Source: Candidatus Pelethosoma merdigallinarum (GTDB taxonomy: Bacteria > Bacillota_I > Bacilli_A > RF39 > UBA660). Taken from it: 33,920 nt of DNA. The stretch lies in NCBI GenBank assembly GCA_018716065.1, contig DVKJ01000063.1, forward strand, positions 1-33,920. Direction: 5' to 3'. Under the pieces are notes generated by a model that saw nothing but the letters and a program-made list of their open reading frames with translations, was not told the origin of the DNA and made no database searches. Below, one piece after another: positions 31,247-33,920 of the stretch. Each line of letters starts with the position of its first letter. The stretch's first letter is position 1. Made by a program: the position numbers and the translations under genes.

Positions 31247-33430
31247 TTATACAACAATAGATCTATGTTTCAGAAATTCTTCTCTTTCCTTAATAATATT
31301 CAAAGAAGAAGAATCTATTTTTTTATTTTCATACTTTTCTTTTAAATAACTCATAAACTCATTTTCTAATAAATTTTTTGAATTTGTTTTAAAAGTATTC
31401 TTAGCTACAGCATTTTCCATCTTAGTACGCAATACTTTCCACTGTTTATAATAATCCGTTTTAAATTTTACAATATGATTTTCATCATCTTCTAGAACAA
31501 AACCTTCTATATTGTGATGATCCAAAAGATAATTCTGTTCTTGGATGGTAGAATATAATGTTTCTAATTCTTCTAATTGATTTGCAACATATACTAACCT
31601 CTTTACTTCTATTTGATAAGTATCTGCAAATTTTTGTAATTTTTGATATGGCATTTTTTTATAATCCAGTTGATTATAAACCATATCGAGTAGTATCAAA
31701 TGAGCTTCATCATACTTTATTATGTGAGGATCATGGATCGGATCGATCACTTCAAAAATCATTGAAACAGAATGTTCACGCAAATAATCTTTAATACTAT
31801 CAACTTGTTGTTCATTAAAAAGTGTATAAAAAATAGTTTTAAAATACTCTACATATGTACCTTGATTAGTACTTTTAGTGGCGAAGAACAATTCTCCTTT
31901 ATAATAAGATAAAATACCTAAAAATCCGTTATACTTTAAATAGAAAGAAACAGGAAAATGAAAACTGGTCTTAATATTTTCAAAAGATGACTCTTCTCTT
32001 TCATTAATATTAAAAAATTTATCATAGCTACGAGCAACAACATGATACTGTTTTGTATCAATAAATAATCCTCTAGCTTGTGTCGTCATTTGATTCCATA
32101 CTTGATTATAAAATGCTTGCTTCGTAAAATTAAATGATGAAAGACCTGGTTCTAATTCTTTTTCATATACATATTTATTGCTTCTTAGATTTGATACTAG
32201 TTGATAAACTTGTGTTTCTTCCTTTAAATGACAATTATAAATTTCATTTCTTACCGTTTTTGAACAAATCGAACCATCATCATTTAAATCCAAAATTCTA
32301 AGAAATCCACCATGTTCAATATCTCCTTCTAAGTTATAAGAATAATTGTACTTTCGCGGATCTATCTGGTAATAGTTTCGATGACCGTGAACTTGATATA
32401 CTTTATTTTTTCTCTTTTTCATTGCTTCTTCATATAAACCATCAATATCAACATCATATTGATCAATTCCATATACAAAGGAATTAGTACTATAATATTC
32501 TAATGGAGATTCTGGAAAATAAGGGATTCCACCATGAGTCACTAAATAGTTTTTATTTCTAAATGTGATATAAGAAATCTGTGCCAGTTTTTGCATGAAT
32601 TTCCTTAAATCACTTTTGCTAATACCATTTTGTTCAAATTCTTCAATTGTATTTTTTATGTCATAATCCATTTTAAATTCATCATCACATGCATATTTAT
32701 ACAATTTATCTTCATGATTTCCTAATAAGAAAATCATATTTTTATAATTCATTAATTCTGTCAATAAAAGATAAGTAGAATAGTTTTCAATTCCTCGATC
32801 AAAATAATCACCCAAAAAGATATAAGCATCTTCTTCTCTTATCGGATATTGATCAAAATAATTTTTCAAAGCACTAGAACATCCATGAATATCACCAATA
32901 ATATGAATATTTCGATAATGATTAAAATCTTGTGGCATTATTCTAAATATAGAAGCCCACTGATTTGGTTTTAATACCGTAAAAACACTTGGTACTTTTT
33001 CTTTAGAAAATAATTTATAAACTCGATCAATAGACTCCTTAGGGACAATTTTGTAAGATTCTCTTGCCTCATTACGCAATAATACCTCTTCTTTAGGCAC
33101 ATCAGTAAAATCTATTACATAGAGACGATAACGATACTTTTTAGCTAATTTTTTATAAATAGTAAAATCATGTTTTTTTGCATGAACCGCATCCACAATG
33201 GTAAATTCACCTTTTTTCATTCTCTCTTCTAATAAATAGTACAAAAGATTCCATACTTTTGTGTTATTATATTGAGGTATTTGTTCAGAAAATTGAGAAG
33301 TAAGTTCTGGAGCATTGAACATTAATCGTATTTGATCTGAAGACAAAGTAAATCTTTCTAATTTTTTTGATTTGATAAAGGTTGTTTTTCCAACCCCCAT
33401 TGCTCCTCTTAATATAACTAATTTTCTCAT
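31247..33430 (-). CDS. polynucleotide kinase / metallophosphatase / Rnl1-type RNA ligase fusion
   Basis: A 727-residue protein with three catalytic modules for healing and sealing broken RNA. Residues 1-160: 5'-OH kinase with P-loop GAMGVGKTT (9-17), SSDQIR (30-35) and a lid (LLRNEARESYK). Residues 173-400: calcineurin-type 2',3'-phosphatase with GDIHG (179-183), GDYFDRG, GNHED, THGG and HGHRN, all metal ligands present. Residues 430-670: ligase with ARSYDKFFNINE, the nucleotidyl Lys in KYNG (Lys499), SMIFEVIDP (Glu560), EGFV (643-646) and KFKTDYYKQW. The kinase-phosphatase order is that of bacterial Pnkp, but the ligase reads like T4 Rnl1. No hen1 or rtcB gene is adjacent. AGGTGAT precedes the ATG. 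Substrate (probably tRNA cut by a toxin or stress nuclease) is inferred. Confidence 0.85.
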   Translation of the reverse strand: MRKLVILRGAMGVGKTTFIKSKKLERFTLSSDQIRLMFNAPELTSQFSEQIPQYNNTKVWNLLYYLLEERMKKGEFTIVDAVHAKKHDFTIYKKLAKKYRYRLYVIDFTDVPKEEVLLRNEARESYKIVPKESIDRVYKLFSKEKVPSVFTVLKPNQWASIFRIMPQDFNHYRNIHIIGDIHGCSSALKNYFDQYPIREEDAYIFLGDYFDRGIENYSTYLLLTELMNYKNMIFLLGNHEDKLYKYACDDEFKMDYDIKNTIEEFEQNGISKSDLRKFMQKLAQISYITFRNKNYLVTHGGIPYFPESPLEYYSTNSFVYGIDQYDVDIDGLYEEAMKKRKNKVYQVHGHRNYYQIDPRKYNYSYNLEGDIEHGGFLRILDLNDDGSICSKTVRNEIYNCHLKEETQVYQLVSNLRSNKYVYEKELEPGLSSFNFTKQAFYNQVWNQMTTQARGLFIDTKQYHVVARSYDKFFNINEREESSFENIKTSFHFPVSFYLKYNGFLGILSYYKGELFFATKSTNQGTYVEYFKTIFYTLFNEQQVDSIKDYLREHSVSMIFEVIDPIHDPHIIKYDEAHLILLDMVYNQLDYKKMPYQKLQKFADTYQIEVKRLVYVANQLEELETLYSTIQEQNYLLDHHNIEGFVLEDDENHIVKFKTDYYKQWKVLRTKMENAVAKNTFKTNSKNLLENEFMSYLKEKYENKKIDSSSLNIIKEREEFLKHRSIVV

Positions 33431-33446
33431 AATATCACCTAATTAA

Positions 33447-33475
33447 ATTATACAATAAAGAAGAAATGATGTAAA
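33447..33475 (-). promoter_or_regulatory. SigA-like promoter of the RNA repair gene
   Basis: TTTACA, 17-bp spacer, perfect TATAAT on the minus strand, about 17 bp before the ATG. Confidence 0.65.
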
Positions 33476-33513
33476 ATCATTTATGGCAATCGCTTAAAAA
33501 TTAAATGTAAAAA

Positions 33514-33920
33514 TTATTGACAATCATCTAAAGATGGTATCACCTCAAAAATCAATCTTTCTATCTTACTAAAATCTAACATATAATTTGTTAATTTTCT
33601 TTTGAGTGGTACTTTTCCAAAACTAGTATCTAAACTGGCTAAATTAAATACTATCTTTCTTAATATTGACAAATTATTAATACTATTTTTTATTCTATTT
33701 CTTGAGTTATCCTCATTCATTATTACATCTAGTCTCCAATGTAATCCACATTCTATATTCCAATGATCTCTTATAACTTCTTCAAGTCCGTTTATCTCTA
33801 TAGGATAATCTATAATATAGTAATTATCTGTTATTGTAACTTCTTCATTTATCATTGTTTGTACTTTAACATAAGCGATTGCTTTTACTGTTTTCCATTT
33901 CTCTTTATCAGTAATTGTAT
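33514..33920 (-). CDS. ISAs1-family transposase, C-terminal part
   Basis: The minus-strand frame is open from the right edge to 33514. Upstream of the ATG used by the ORF track it reads TDKEKWKTVKAIAYVKVQT, so the gene continues beyond the window. The C-terminal block VIRDHWNIECGLHWRLDVIMNEDNSRNRIKNS matches the H-repeat/ISAs1 transposase end (IR-HW-IE--LHW-LDV-F-ED--R), including the catalytic Glu region. The ending LRKIVFNLASLD also fits. The IS end should lie between 33476 and 33513, but I cannot place a terminal repeat because the partner is outside. Whether the element is intact is unknown. Confidence 0.75.
   Translation of the reverse strand, partial: TITDKEKWKTVKAIAYVKVQTMINEEVTITDNYYIIDYPIEINGLEEVIRDHWNIECGLHWRLDVIMNEDNSRNRIKNSINNLSILRKIVFNLASLDTSFGKVPLKRKLTNYMLDFSKIERLIFEVIPSLDDCQ

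Noticed and set aside
31247-33430. Reading the fusion protein as an ordinary Ser/Thr phosphatase with an ATPase
   Set aside because: The C-terminal KYNG, EGFV and KFKT motifs and the kinase SSDQIR motif together fit nucleic-acid end repair much better.
1-33920. Genetic code 4 (TGA as Trp), suspected from the low-GC, Mycoplasma-like look
   Set aside because: Trp is encoded by TGG, standard-code ORFs are full length for known families, and no gene needs TGA read-through.
1-33920. CRISPR array, tRNA or rRNA genes
   Set aside because: No regularly spaced repeats and no cloverleaf or rRNA-like conserved stretches were seen in the intergenic gaps, which are mostly under 200 bp.

Overview
The window is AT-rich, densely coding Bacillota-type DNA. 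It carries endospore genes (spoIVA, spoVIF, spoVG, yabP, yabQ, yabG) beside Bacilli housekeeping genes (der, engB, recU, a class A PBP, hup, divIC, veg). The standard code fits: tryptophan is TGG and no gene needs TGA read-through. Many SipW/TasA-type surface proteins, a DUF6273-type protein, a DUF5305-type protein and InlB-like B-repeats suggest an uncultured gut-type low-GC Bacilli or Erysipelotrichia-like lineage. That placement is inference from gene content only.

Layout. 1-3.1 kb: a possible gene start at the left edge, a decayed gene, a small membrane protein, and on the + strand a three-helix membrane protein with a long PASTA-like ectodomain. 3.2-8.1 kb (minus): a secreted glucosaminidase with B-repeats, a HAD phosphatase, a short CCA/poly(A)-polymerase-type enzyme and HU. 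8.2-12.9 kb (minus): a Fic protein lacking the catalytic His, spoIVA, two paralogous acidic proteins of unknown function, and spoVIF. 13-14.8 kb (minus): a TasA-headed, double DUF6273-like protein split by a one-base frameshift at an A6 run. 15-17.4 kb (minus): engB, an unknown gene, and der. 17.5-21.1 kb (plus): recU overlapping a class A PBP. 21.1-21.9 kb (minus): a degenerate Rpn/YhgA-like protein.

22-27.4 kb (minus) is a SipW/TasA-type fibre locus. It has two tandem TasA-like subunits, a signal peptidase with a long polytopic N-terminal extension, a DUF5305 protein and a third divergent TasA-like protein. An IS30-type element lacking the coding for its N-terminal HTH sits between the two tandem tasA genes. 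It lies exactly in the terminator of the upstream copy and is flanked by a 13-bp direct repeat. 27.4-29.9 kb is a compacted sporulation and division cluster (divIC, yabQ, yabP, spoVG on minus; yabG, veg on plus). Gene order resembles the B. subtilis yabG-to-divIC region with intervening genes lost. 29.9-33.4 kb (minus) has an acyltransferase-3 membrane protein and a kinase / calcineurin-type phosphatase / Rnl1-type RNA ligase fusion, probably a one-polypeptide RNA repair enzyme. The window ends in the 3' part of an ISAs1-type transposase gene.

Several promoters are readable by eye. SigA-type sites precede engB, the TasA-DUF6273 gene, the paralog pair, spoVG, the tasA genes and the RNA repair gene. 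A near-consensus SigE-type site precedes yabP, a weaker one precedes spoIVA, and a SigK-type site precedes spoVIF. This suggests the mother-cell sigma cascade is functional. The strongest candidates for unusual biology are the three-domain RNA repair enzyme, the TasA/SipW locus with its polytopic signal peptidase and IS insertion, the frameshifted TasA-DUF6273 gene, and the His-less Fic protein.
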